64,000 nucleotides of DNA from Acrocarpospora macrocephala (GTDB taxonomy: Bacteria; Actinomycetota; Actinomycetes; Streptosporangiales; Streptosporangiaceae), in NCBI RefSeq assembly GCF_009687865.1, contig NZ_BLAE01000052.1, forward strand, positions 8,644-72,643, written 5' to 3'. Both the position numbers and the translations under genes were made by a program. Below are positions 35,351 through 43,502 of this stretch, piece after piece; position 1 is the first letter of the stretch; the number at the start of each line of letters is the position of its first letter. Under the pieces are notes generated by a model, which was not told where the DNA came from, searched no databases, and saw nothing but the letters and a program-made list of their open reading frames with translations.

Positions 35351-37926
35351 GATCGGGATCGTGCGCGGCTCCGGTCGCGCACGATCCTTCCGCGTGGTTT
35401 CCTTCACCCATCGACGGCGTATCGGGTTGGCGACTGGCGGAGGTCCGTACTCTGGCGGACCTCTCGCGCGTGCTGCGCGGGCTGCGGCGGCGGCACGCGC
35501 GGCGGCGGGGAACCTCCGAGCTGACCTACCGCGAGCTGGCGGCGGCGACCGGATGGTCGCACGGGATCATCGGCGAGTACCTGTCCGGGCGGGTCCTCCC
35601 GCCGACCGACCGGTTCGACGTGCTGATCGGCCTGCTCGGCGCGACCCCCGCCGAGCAGGGGGCGCTCGCCACGGCCCGCGACCAGGTCGAGGAGAACCGC
35701 CGGCGGGCGCTCCCCGCCGAACGCCCGGTGCCCAGGCAACTCCCCATGGACGTGTACGGTTTCACCGGCCGAACCGAGCAGCTCGCCACCTTGCACGCTC
35801 TGCTGGCTCCCGGCGAGCGGCGAACCGCGGTGATCTCCGCGGTGGCGGGAACGGCTGGGGTGGGCAAGACCGCGCTGGCCGTACACTGGGCGCACCAGGT
35901 GGCGAAACGTTTCCCCGACGGCCAGCTCTACCTTGATCTGCGCGGCTACGATCCCGAACGGCCGGTGCCGACGGCCGACGCACTGGCGGGCTTCCTGCGC
36001 GGCCTCGGCGTGGATGGGCAGGACATCCCCGACGATCTCTCCGAACGCGCGGCCCGGTACCGCACGCTCGTGGCCGGGCGGCGTCTGCTCATCGTGCTGG
36101 ACAACGCCCGCGGCGCAGAGCATGTGCGGCCGCTGCTGCCCGGCAGCCCGTCCTGCTTCGTCGTGGTGACCAGCCGGGAGGATCTCGCCGGGCTGGTCGC
36201 GCGCGACGGGGCCAGGCGGATCGAGCTGGACATGCTCAGCGCGTCCGAGGCGATCGCCCTGCTCCGCACCCTGATCGGGGCGCGAGTGGACGAATCGCCC
36301 GCACATGCGGCGGAGCTGGCCGAGAACTGCGCGCGGTTGCCGCTGGCGTTGCGGATCGCGGCCGAACTCGCCGTCGCACGGCCTGGTGTCGCGCTGTCGG
36401 AGCTGGTCGCTGGGTTGCGTGACGAGCAGCGGCGGCTGGACCTGCTGGACGCGGCCGGGGACCCGCGCACGGCGGTCCGCGCGGTCTTCTCGTGGTCCTA
36501 TCGGCAGCTCAGCGCGGACGCGGCGCGGGTGTTCGACCTGCTTGGCCTGCATCCGGGGCGGGAACTCGACGCGTACGCCGCCGCAGCCCTGGCGGGCGCC
36601 GGGCTCGAGCGGGCGCGGGAGCTGGTCGAGGAGCTGGCCCGGGGGCATCTGCTCGAATCTGCGGGTTCGGGCCGGTACACGATGCACGACCTGCTCCGCG
36701 CCTTCGCCGTCGAGAACGCGACGGACCCGCACGCGGCGCTGACCCGGCTGCTGGACTACTACCGGTATTCGGCGGCTTCGGCCGCGAATGTGCTGTTCCC
36801 CTACGAACGCGGGCGGCCCGCACCGGAGGTTCCGGGGTCGCCGGTGCCTCCAATGGACGAAGTCGTGGCCTGGCTTGAGCGGGAACGCCCGAATCTGGTG
36901 GCCGTCGCCGCGTACGCGGCCCGCCACGGCTGGCCGGGCCACTGCGTCGACCTGTCCCGCACGCTGTGGCGGCATTTCGAGGTCGGCTGCCACTACCAGG
37001 AGGCTCTCACGGTCCACACCTGCGCCGTACGGGCCGCGCTCGCGGCGGGCGAGGGACGGGCCGCCGCCCTGGCCAACCTGGGCGGCATCCACTGGTGGCT
37101 GGGCAACTTCCGGGAGGCCAGGGAGCGGTTCCGCCAATCCCTCGCCGCCGCGCGGGAGGCCGGGGATCTTGAGGGGGAGGCCAGAGCGCTGGGACGGCTC
37201 GGCGTGGTGGACGAGCGGCTGGGCGAACTGGCGCAGGCGCTCGCGCATCTCCAGGACGCGCTGGCGCTCTGCCGCCGCACCGGGAACCGGCACGGGACCG
37301 GCACCCAGCTGATCAACATCGGCGCGCTGTACCGGCGGCTTGGCCGCTACGAGGACGCGGCCGGGCACCAGCTCGAAGCCGCCGAGATCTTCGCCGAGGT
37401 GGGCGACCCACGCCTGCGCGGATACGCCCTCGGCAACCTCGGCGCGCTGTACGGCCTGCTCGGACGGCACGCCGACGCCCTCACGCACCTGGAGCAGGCG
37501 CTGGCCAGTTGCCGCGAATCCGGCGATCCCGGCGGTGCGGGCAGCGCGCTGGGCACGATGGGCGCGGTCTACCTGCGCCTGGAGCGTTACCCGCAGGCTC
37601 TCGACCACCTGCGCCGGGCCTTGGCCATCAGCCGCGAAACGGGCGATCGCAGCCTGGAGACCGAAACGCTCAACACGCTCGGCGAGACGCTGCGCGCGAT
37701 GGGCCAGCCGGAAGCGGCCCTCGCCCGGCATCGGGCCGCGCACACGCTGACCGAGGAAACCGGCGACCAGTACGAGCATGCGCGGGCCCTCGCCGGCATC
37801 GCCCACGTGCTCAACGGCAGCGGGCAGACCGGGCAGGCCCGGGAGAACTGGCGCGTCGCCGCCGACATCTACCGCCGGTTGGGCGTGCCGGAGGCCGACC
37901 AGATCACGGTCCTGCTCGGCGAATGA
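35347..37926 (+). CDS. HTH-NB-ARC-TPR STAND regulatory ATPase
   Basis: Large cytoplasmic signal-transduction ATPase. Residues about 35-115 form an XRE-like helix-turn-helix (LTYRELAAATGWSHGIIGEYLSGR). The NB-ARC domain follows, with Walker A GTAGVGKTALAVHWAHQ, Walker B LLIVLDNARG and a winged-helix MHD-like segment (YTMHDLLRAF). The C-terminal 320 residues are TPR repeats (for example ALGNLGALYGLLGRHADAL). This layout is common among actinobacterial regulators related to AfsR. The ligand and targets are unknown. The start is uncertain: GTG 35347 gives 30 atypical residues, and an in-frame GTG near 35470 is an alternative. Confidence 0.88.
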   Translation: MRSGSCAAPVAHDPSAWFPSPIDGVSGWRLAEVRTLADLSRVLRGLRRRHARRRGTSELTYRELAAATGWSHGIIGEYLSGRVLPPTDRFDVLIGLLGATPAEQGALATARDQVEENRRRALPAERPVPRQLPMDVYGFTGRTEQLATLHALLAPGERRTAVISAVAGTAGVGKTALAVHWAHQVAKRFPDGQLYLDLRGYDPERPVPTADALAGFLRGLGVDGQDIPDDLSERAARYRTLVAGRRLLIVLDNARGAEHVRPLLPGSPSCFVVVTSREDLAGLVARDGARRIELDMLSASEAIALLRTLIGARVDESPAHAAELAENCARLPLALRIAAELAVARPGVALSELVAGLRDEQRRLDLLDAAGDPRTAVRAVFSWSYRQLSADAARVFDLLGLHPGRELDAYAAAALAGAGLERARELVEELARGHLLESAGSGRYTMHDLLRAFAVENATDPHAALTRLLDYYRYSAASAANVLFPYERGRPAPEVPGSPVPPMDEVVAWLERERPNLVAVAAYAARHGWPGHCVDLSRTLWRHFEVGCHYQEALTVHTCAVRAALAAGEGRAAALANLGGIHWWLGNFREARERFRQSLAAAREAGDLEGEARALGRLGVVDERLGELAQALAHLQDALALCRRTGNRHGTGTQLINIGALYRRLGRYEDAAGHQLEAAEIFAEVGDPRLRGYALGNLGALYGLLGRHADALTHLEQALASCRESGDPGGAGSALGTMGAVYLRLERYPQALDHLRRALAISRETGDRSLETETLNTLGETLRAMGQPEAALARHRAAHTLTEETGDQYEHARALAGIAHVLNGSGQTGQARENWRVAADIYRRLGVPEADQITVLLGE

Positions 37927-38310
37927 TCAGCAGGGGACCCCGTTGACGGTGATGTCGTCCGGCGTCTCCGTGGTCACCGCGAAGGCCGTCCAGCCGAACG
38001 TCCGCACCTGGCCGGTCCCGATCCCCCCGTTCCACGGCAGGTTGGTGGCGGTCATGTCGTACGGCGTGCGCTGCGACAGCTTCGCCTGCCAGGCGGCGGA
38101 TTGCGTGGTCGCGGCACGGAACGTCCAGCTGACCCGCCAGGAACTGATCGCGGGCCCGTTGTTGGTGATCGTCAGCTCCGCGCTGAACGACCCAGGCCAG
38201 GTCACGAACTCGTATTCACAACTGAACACCGGCGTTGCGCCCGCGGGCGCGGAGACGAGCGCGCCCGCGAGCACGACAGCCGCCAGGGAGACCGACTTCA
38301 CCCGGATCAC
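37927..38310 (-). CDS. Small secreted CBM2-like protein
   Basis: A 127-residue exported protein consisting of a signal peptide (VSLAAVVLAGALVSAPAGA) and one CBM2-like domain (TWPGSFSAELTITNNGPAISSWRVSWTF to ITVNGVPC) with two cysteines. GTG 38310 or GTG 38301 may be the start. It converges on the STAND gene with no gap. It is the second CBM2 protein in 4 kb lacking any catalytic domain. Confidence 0.78.
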   Translation of the reverse strand: MIRVKSVSLAAVVLAGALVSAPAGATPVFSCEYEFVTWPGSFSAELTITNNGPAISSWRVSWTFRAATTQSAAWQAKLSQRTPYDMTATNLPWNGGIGTGQVRTFGWTAFAVTTETPDDITVNGVPC

Positions 38311-38464
38311 ATTGGCCCGATCCACTCCCCCCGTCAACGCACCAAGATCACCTAAAGCCCCGACCGGCCGTTGACGCTGAAACTTTCGCGCCCGGGACCC
38401 GACCGCTACGGGCACAGGATGTCGGGTGCGGCAGGCTGGGTGCTCTCTAGCGTGGTGATCTGTG

Positions 38465-38920
38465 TTACGGGGTTTCTGGGTCGCAGAGGCGTTCCAGGAC
38501 GGGGACCGCGTTCAGGAGGGCGGTCAGTTCGTCGGGGGAGAGGCGGTCGAGGTGGCCGGAGAGCCAGACCTCGCGGCTGCGCAGGATGCGGGCGCGTTCC
38601 AGCATGCCGGCGTTGGTCAGCCGGATCAGGGTGGCCCTGCGGTCGACGGAGTCCTGCTCGCGGGAGATGAGGCCGAGTTCGAACAGGCGGTTGAGGGAGC
38701 GGGTCACCGACGGAGGGCTGACGCCCTCGCTGACGGCCAGGTCGCCGGCGGTGGTGGGCTGGTTGCGGGCCACGTTGAAGAGCAGGGATATCAACGCGTA
38801 CGACAGACCCTCGTCGTTCTGCTGTCTGAGCACCCGGCCGAGGCGGCCGAGCGCCATGCGCAACCGGGTCAGTTCCTCGTGGCTGACGTGGATGTCACCA
38901 GGGGATGCCGCCGTCGTCAT
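38465..38920 (-). CDS. MarR family transcriptional regulator
   Basis: A 151-residue winged-helix regulator. The recognition region is TAGDLAVSEGVSPPSVTRSLNRL and the wing is EQDSVDRRATLIRLT. ATG 38920 follows GGGAG closely; the frame stays open far upstream without family-like sequence. It diverges from the MaoC-like gene across 125 bp, so that gene is the likely target, with autoregulation. The ligand is unknown. Confidence 0.9.
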   Translation of the reverse strand: MTTAASPGDIHVSHEELTRLRMALGRLGRVLRQQNDEGLSYALISLLFNVARNQPTTAGDLAVSEGVSPPSVTRSLNRLFELGLISREQDSVDRRATLIRLTNAGMLERARILRSREVWLSGHLDRLSPDELTALLNAVPVLERLCDPETP

Positions 38921-39045
38921 TCCGCTCCCGGAGGTGGAGGGATTGCGTTGTGAATAATGGTAACCCATTTCGTGCCATACGCATGATTCCGAAATAGCAT
39001 CGCGAATTGCTTTGCGGTGGTCGCTTAAATGAGCGAAGGGTGCTG

Positions 39046-39826
39046 ATGGACCTCCGGCGAGAAGGGGTAATCGACCCGCACGCCGGGCGGGCCCTGGCGG
39101 GGCTGCTCGGCGTTGAGGCGGTCGCGGCGGGGGAGCCGGGCGGATCGTTGCCGCCGATGTGGCATTGGGTGCAGCTGCTGGACGAGTGGCGGCAGGACGA
39201 GCTCGGGCCGGACGGGCATCCACTGGCGGGGCAGCCCGGGCCTGGCAGGACGCGGATGTTCGCCGGGGGCCGGACGCGGCATCTGCGTCCGCTACGGGTG
39301 GGTGAGACGGCCATGCGGAGCAGTGGGGTGGTCGCGTCGGTGGATAAGACCGGCCGATCAGGGCCGCTGACATTCGTGACGGTACGCCACGAGTTCCGGC
39401 AGGGCGGCGAGCTGGCGATCACGGAGGAACAGGACATCGTGTACCAGCCTCCGGGGGTTTTGCCGACGACCGACGGGGGTTTGCCGATGGGCGAACCGCG
39501 GTTCGTTTTCGACGTCGATCCGGTGGTGTTGTTCCGGTTCTCGGCGCTCACGTATAACGCGCATCGCATTCACTATGACCATCGCTTCGCCGCAGCCGAG
39601 GGATACGCCGATCTAGTGGTGCACGGACCATTGCTGATTGTGCTCATGGCGGAGCTTTTCCGGCGTTATGGGGCGGGATTTGGCTGGACCGGAATTCCGA
39701 TATCGGCTGCTGGCGCCCGCCCTCGGGCCGCAGCGACTGACCGTGGCCATGGCCGGGCCCGACGCGGCCGAGGTCTATGACGGTGACGGCTGCCGGGTGG
39801 CGGAGGGTTCTGTCAGTCGCAGTTGA
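39046..39826 (+). pseudogene. Frameshifted MaoC/FAS1-like dehydratase
   Basis: Hotdog-fold acyl dehydratase or hydratase of the MaoC-like type. The first frame carries the full N-terminal domain and the catalytic region (FRFSALTYNAHRIHYDHRFAAAEGYADLVVHGPLL). After AELFRRYG (about 39670) it loses similarity, while the frame shifted by one base resumes with EFRYRLLAPALGPQRLTVAMAGPD to the stop at 39826. One extra base in the G- and T-rich run at 39668-39690 explains this. ATG 39046 has AAGGG upstream. Its corrected end overlaps the sigma-recombinase gene by 52 bp. A sequencing error is possible. Confidence 0.75.
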
Positions 39827-41790
39827 TAGAAGGTGTTGCCATGCGACGCCTGTTTGAACAAGTACTCCGCCCGTTCGTAGGACAGGCGGCGGCGGCCTGT
39901 CTCCGGGCATATGTCGCGGGCGGGCGGCATGCGGGCCGGGGCGGGTTTGCGGTCGGCGAGGAACACGGGTCCGCGGTGGCGGTTGGCGATGAGCTGGGGG
40001 AGCAGTGCGGCCGTCTTGGGTCCCCAGTGCACGCCGCGGCCGTGTCCGCCGTCGAGATCCAGGTCCTCGATGTCGAGGGACAGGGCCAGGGCGGCTCCGG
40101 CCGCGCTCTCGTAGAGCATCGCCCAGAGGGTGCGCTCGCGCAGGGGGAGGCCGGGGTGGGTGAGCAGGGTTTCGACGTGGGCGGGGTCCATGCCGCGGGT
40201 CCTGCCGCGTGGTTCGGGGCGCCGGTCGAGGCCGGCGGACAGGTTGGCGGCGGTCCAGCCCTGGTCGCGCCGGGCCCATGCGGTGAAGGAGCGGACGGCG
40301 GCGCGATGCCGGTTCCAGGTCGCGTCCGCGGCCCCGCCCCACACGGCCGCGAAGGCCGCCGCGATCCGCGCGGCCGTGAGATCGGGCAGGGCCATCTCCC
40401 CGCCGACCTGCCGGACCAGGCGGTTCATCGTCTGGCCGTAGGCGCGCAGGGTCGCGGGATCCAGGTCGTCGCGGGCCAGGAAGGCGGCGACCGCGTGCGA
40501 GAGGGTGACCGCGTCGGCTCGCTCTTCGCAGGCGGCGGCGCGTTTCAGCAGGATCGCGCGTTCGGGGGCGTTCTGGGTGAGCGAGGCCGCGCGTTCGAAC
40601 TCGGCGCGCGCTTCCGCGTTGCGGCCGAGCTTGGCCAGCAGGTCACCGCGCACGCCCGGCAGCAGGTGGTAGCCGCGCATCGCCGGTTCGGCGAGCAGCG
40701 GATCGGCCAACGCCAGGCCGGCCTCGGGCCCGTCCGCCATCGCGACCGCGACCGCCCGGTTGAGCCGCACGACCGGGGTGGGCAGCACCCGGGACAACGC
40801 CTCGTAGAGCGACGCGATCCGCGCCCAGTCGGTTTCCTCCGCGGTGGGGGCCTGGGCGTGGCAGACCGCGATCGCGGCCTGGAGCATGTACGGGCCGAGC
40901 GGGCCACCGGCGGCCCCGGCCTGGAGCAGTGCCGTCATGCCCCGGCGGATGAGCAGCCGATCCCAGCGCCCCCGGTTCTGCTCGTGCAGCGGGATCGGCT
41001 CGCCCTCGGGTCCGGTGCGGGCCTCGGCGCGCGACGCCTGCAGTTCCATCAACGCGACAAGGCCATGCACCTCGGCTTCGCCGGGCGTGAGCTGGGCCAG
41101 CAACCGGCCGAGCCGCAGCGCCTCCAGGCACAGCCCGGGCCGCATCAAGTCCTCGCCCGCCGTGGCCGCGTATCCTTCGTTGAACACGAGGTAGATGACC
41201 TCGAGCACCGAGGAGAGCCGGGCCTCGCGGTCCCGCTCCGCGGGCACCTCGAACGGGATCCGCCGGGCGGCCAGCGTGCGCTTGGCCCGCACGATCCGCT
41301 GCGCGACCACGGCCTCCGACACCAGGAACGCGCGCGCGATCTCCTCCGTTCGCAGCCCGCCGACGAGCCGCAACGTCAGTGCCACCCGCGCCCCGGTGGA
41401 CAGGGCGGGGTGGCAGGAGATGAACATCAGCCGCAGGACGTCGTCGCCGACCCCGCCATCGAGGTCGTCGAGCGCCGCGTCCAGGTCGTCCGCGCCGGGG
41501 TCCGGCCGGACCGCGAGTTCGTGGGCCAGCTTCTCGTTCCCGCGGTCCAGCCGTCCGGCGCGGCGCAGATGGTCGACAGCCCTGCGCTTGGCGATGGCCA
41601 TCAGCCAGGCGCCCGGATTGTCCGGGACGCCTGACTCCGGCCACCGCTCCAGCGCGGCCAGGAGCGCGTCCTGCGCGAACTCCTCGGCCAGACTGACATC
41701 CCCCGCAATCCGGACGAGACCAGCGATGATCCTCGCGGACTCCAGCTTCCACACTCCGTCGACAGCGGCGTGCGCGTCCCACGACGTCAT
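39775..41790 (-). CDS. ECF42 sigma factor fused to a degenerate tyrosine recombinase domain
   Basis: A single open frame of 671 codons. Residues 1-424 are a full ECF42 sigma factor: region 2 (LAEEFAQDALLAALERWPESGVPDNPGAWL), region 4 (GLRTEEIARAFLVSEAVVAQRIVRAKRTL) and the TPR-like extension (LVFNEGYAATAGEDL, RLNRAVAVAMADGP). Residues about 425-659 match tyrosine recombinases: a core-binding domain (DPATLRAYGQTMNRLVRQVG) and the start of the catalytic domain (RTLWAMLYESAAGAALALSL, GPVFLADRKPAPARMPPARD, CPETGRRRLSYERAEYLFKQ). The box I Arg is missing, box II reads YQLR instead of HQLR, and the chain ends before the Tyr nucleophile. The recombinase part is probably inactive but might bind DNA. 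Confidence 0.85.
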   Translation of the reverse strand: MTSWDAHAAVDGVWKLESARIIAGLVRIAGDVSLAEEFAQDALLAALERWPESGVPDNPGAWLMAIAKRRAVDHLRRAGRLDRGNEKLAHELAVRPDPGADDLDAALDDLDGGVGDDVLRLMFISCHPALSTGARVALTLRLVGGLRTEEIARAFLVSEAVVAQRIVRAKRTLAARRIPFEVPAERDREARLSSVLEVIYLVFNEGYAATAGEDLMRPGLCLEALRLGRLLAQLTPGEAEVHGLVALMELQASRAEARTGPEGEPIPLHEQNRGRWDRLLIRRGMTALLQAGAAGGPLGPYMLQAAIAVCHAQAPTAEETDWARIASLYEALSRVLPTPVVRLNRAVAVAMADGPEAGLALADPLLAEPAMRGYHLLPGVRGDLLAKLGRNAEARAEFERAASLTQNAPERAILLKRAAACEERADAVTLSHAVAAFLARDDLDPATLRAYGQTMNRLVRQVGGEMALPDLTAARIAAAFAAVWGGAADATWNRHRAAVRSFTAWARRDQGWTAANLSAGLDRRPEPRGRTRGMDPAHVETLLTHPGLPLRERTLWAMLYESAAGAALALSLDIEDLDLDGGHGRGVHWGPKTAALLPQLIANRHRGPVFLADRKPAPARMPPARDICPETGRRRLSYERAEYLFKQASHGNTFYQLRLTEPSATRQPSPS

Positions 41791-42083
41791 AATCGGATCA
41801 TCGCCTCAGCTCCCAGATTCCGTCGGTCGTGGTGTGCGCGTTCCGCGACGTTGTGATCGGATGATCGGAATCATCGCCTCAGCTTTCAGATTCCGTCGAT
41901 CGTGGTGTGCGCATCCCGCGACGTCGTGATCGGATCATCAGCTTCCGGATTCCGTCGGTCGTGGTGTGCGCGTTCCGCGACGTTGTGATCGGATCATTGG
42001 AATCATCGCCTCAGCTTTCAGACTCCGTCGATCGTGGTGTGCGCGTCCCACGATGTCCTGATCGGATCACCGGAATCATTGCC
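41743..42083. repeat. Tandem array derived from the 5' end of the sigma-recombinase gene
   Basis: Five copies start at 41743, 41807, 41880, 41939 and 42012. The first covers codons 1-16 of the sigma gene. The other four fill the 309-bp spacer to the YCII gene. Copies 2 and 4 are identical over about 45 nt, and copies 3 and 5 resemble each other, so a 132-bp dimer was duplicated. Read on the minus strand, the second copy gives TSRNAHTTTDGIWEL against the gene's TSWDAHAAVDGVWKL. The ATG is lost in all four spacer copies. Confidence 0.85.
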
Positions 42084-42099
42084 GCCAATCCCGTTTGGG

Positions 42100-42426
42100 T
42101 TATTCGGGGCCGTACACCTGCTGCATGTCGCCTACGCCGTCGCCGATGATCTTCCAGAAGCGGCGGGTGAGTTCGATGGCCTCCTCCTTGGAGCGGACCT
42201 CGATCAGTGCGAAGCTGACGATCGCCTCTCGTGCCTCGGCGAAAGGGCCGTCGGTGATGGTGATGTCGCCGCCGGAGGCGGTGATGTGGGTGCCTGCGGG
42301 GTCCAGGCCGCCGGTCGCCAACAGCACGCCGGCCTTGGTCATCTCCTCCACGAACTTGCCCATCTCCGCGTAGAGCGCCTCGTCCGGAGCCGGTCCGCCG
42401 CCCTTCATGGTCATCAGGAATCGCAT
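42100..42426 (-). CDS. YCII/DGPF-domain protein linked to the fused ECF42 factor
   Basis: A 108-residue protein with the YCII signature TITDGPFAEAREAIVSFALIEV and the start MRFLMTMKGGG. AAGGAG lies six bases before ATG 42426. In normal ECF42 loci this gene overlaps or abuts the sigma gene; here 309 bp of tandem repeats separate them. Function unknown. Confidence 0.9.
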   Translation of the reverse strand: MRFLMTMKGGGPAPDEALYAEMGKFVEEMTKAGVLLATGGLDPAGTHITASGGDITITDGPFAEAREAIVSFALIEVRSKEEAIELTRRFWKIIGDGVGDMQQVYGPE

Positions 42427-42465
42427 TGTCTTCTCCTTGTTCGATCGCTTCGTGCTGTCACTCAT

Positions 42466-42494
42466 GCGTCGCACGACCGGCACCGAAATCGACC
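42466..42494 (-). promoter_or_regulatory. Candidate ECF42-type promoter of the second YCII gene
   Basis: On the minus strand GGTCGA-N17-CGACGC, 40 bp upstream of the ATG. The spacing and -10 core equal those of the element at 22667-22694 before the other YCII gene. Confidence 0.5.
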
Positions 42495-42526
42495 GACTCT
42501 CGCCTGACCTGGGATTCGTCGGGATG

Positions 42527-42565
42527 TGACAGGTAATGCATCCCTCAACATATGACAGGTAATGC
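42527..42565. repeat. Direct repeat TGACAGGTAATGC, two copies
   Basis: Identical 13-mers at 42527-42539 and 42553-42565, 26 bp apart (start to start), lie in the divergent spacer between the YCII and DUF998 genes. The spacing is about two and a half helical turns. Possible regulator binding sites. Confidence 0.5.
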
Positions 42566-42646
42566 GGAAATATCCAGATAATCCCTGGTCGGCGGGGAGC
42601 TCGGGACGGGCGGTCGATTCCGGGGGTCGCCGGACGACGCGTCAGT

Positions 42647-42754
42647 GAGGCCGGTTCGACCGGCAACGTCACCGAAGCCGGTTCGACCGGCAACGTCACC
42701 GAAGCCGGTTCGACCGGCCATGCCACCGAAGCCGGTTCGACCGGCCATGCCATT
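42647..42754. repeat. Four tandem 27-bp units, each with a perfect palindrome
   Basis: Units start at 42647, 42674, 42701 and 42728. Each contains GCCGGTTCGACCGGC, a 6-bp stem with a TCG loop; the last nine bases vary (AACGTCACC or CATGCCACC/ATT). The array ends 15 bp before the DUF998 ATG and is in phase with it, but no start codon opens that frame upstream. It could act as an mRNA leader structure or as a protein-binding array. Confidence 0.85.
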
Positions 42755-42769
42755 GAAAAGGACTCGGCC

Positions 42770-43438
42770 ATGACTGCCACCAACACCAGCACCCCGATCG
42801 GCACCAGCACCCCGACCAGTACGCGCACGCTTCTCATTGCGGCCGCGCTGGTTGCCCCCGTCTACGGGATCGTCTCCTATGGCCAGGCCTTCACCCGGGA
42901 GAGCTTCGACCTGACCCGCCACCCGCTCAGCGTGCTGAGCAACGGTGACCTCGGCTGGCTCCAGATCAGCACATTCGTGGTCATGGGTGTCCTGGCCGTC
43001 GCCGGATCGATCGGCCTCCGCCGCGCGCTGCGCGGCCGGTTGGGTGGCGTCTGGGCTCCCCGGCTGGTCCTGGTGTTCGGCGTCACCACCGTCCTGGCCG
43101 GGATCTTCACGATGGACCCGATGGACGGTTTCCCGACCGGCACTCCCCTCGGCATGCCGGCCTCGATGAGCTGGCACAGCATCGCGCACAACGCCTCCGC
43201 CTCGATCGGCTTCACCGCGCTCATCGTGGCCTGCTTCATCTTCGGCCGCCACTACAGCCAGGCCGGCCGAACCGGATACGCGGCGGGCTCGGTGGCCAGC
43301 GCGGTGATCTTCCTCGCCGGGGAGGTCTGGGCGATCTCGGGCGGGCACGCGGGCGCGCTCACCCTCGGCGTCGGGGCGCTGGTGGCCGTCTCCTGGCTCA
43401 CCGTCGTCGCCCTGGACAAGCGCGCCGAACTCCGCTGA
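42770..43438 (+). CDS. DUF998 family membrane protein
   Basis: A 222-residue protein with about six transmembrane helices and the DUF998 features FDLTRHPLSVLSNGDLGWLQ and MSWHSIAHNASASIGF. The Thr-rich N-terminus (TNTSTPIGTSTPTSTRT) precedes the first helix. AAAAGGA lies eight bases before ATG 42770. The four-unit palindromic array is directly upstream. Function unknown. Confidence 0.88.
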   Translation: MTATNTSTPIGTSTPTSTRTLLIAAALVAPVYGIVSYGQAFTRESFDLTRHPLSVLSNGDLGWLQISTFVVMGVLAVAGSIGLRRALRGRLGGVWAPRLVLVFGVTTVLAGIFTMDPMDGFPTGTPLGMPASMSWHSIAHNASASIGFTALIVACFIFGRHYSQAGRTGYAAGSVASAVIFLAGEVWAISGGHAGALTLGVGALVAVSWLTVVALDKRAELR

Positions 43439-43448
43439 ACCGGTGCGA

Positions 43449-43476
43449 GCCCATCTCGCCGTTGTGCGAGGTGGGC
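43449..43476 (+). terminator. Terminator after the DUF998 gene
   Basis: An 11-bp stem with one G-T type mismatch (43449-43459 with 43466-43476) and 6-nt loop, 10 bp after the stop codon. Confidence 0.6.
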
Positions 43477-43502
43477 CCACCCATGCCGAGTACGATCGAT
43501 CA

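Noticed and set aside
35404-37806. 800-codon open frame antisense to the STAND gene
   Set aside because: Long antisense frames are expected in very GC-rich coding DNA. The translation is Gly/Arg/Gln-rich without domains, whereas the plus strand shows HTH, NB-ARC and TPR motifs.
39775-40518. Recombinase domain as a sign of an integrated mobile element with attachment sites
   Set aside because: The domain lacks catalytic residues, no tRNA gene or direct-repeat attachment sites flank it, and neighbours are ordinary chromosomal genes.
39823-41634. 603-codon open frame antisense to the sigma-recombinase gene
   Set aside because: Low-complexity Gly/Arg/Gln translation with no motif; the minus strand encodes a clear ECF42 sigma factor and recombinase domain.
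42647-42754. CRISPR-like reading of the 27-bp repeats
   Set aside because: Units are directly adjacent with no spacers, and no cas genes are present.
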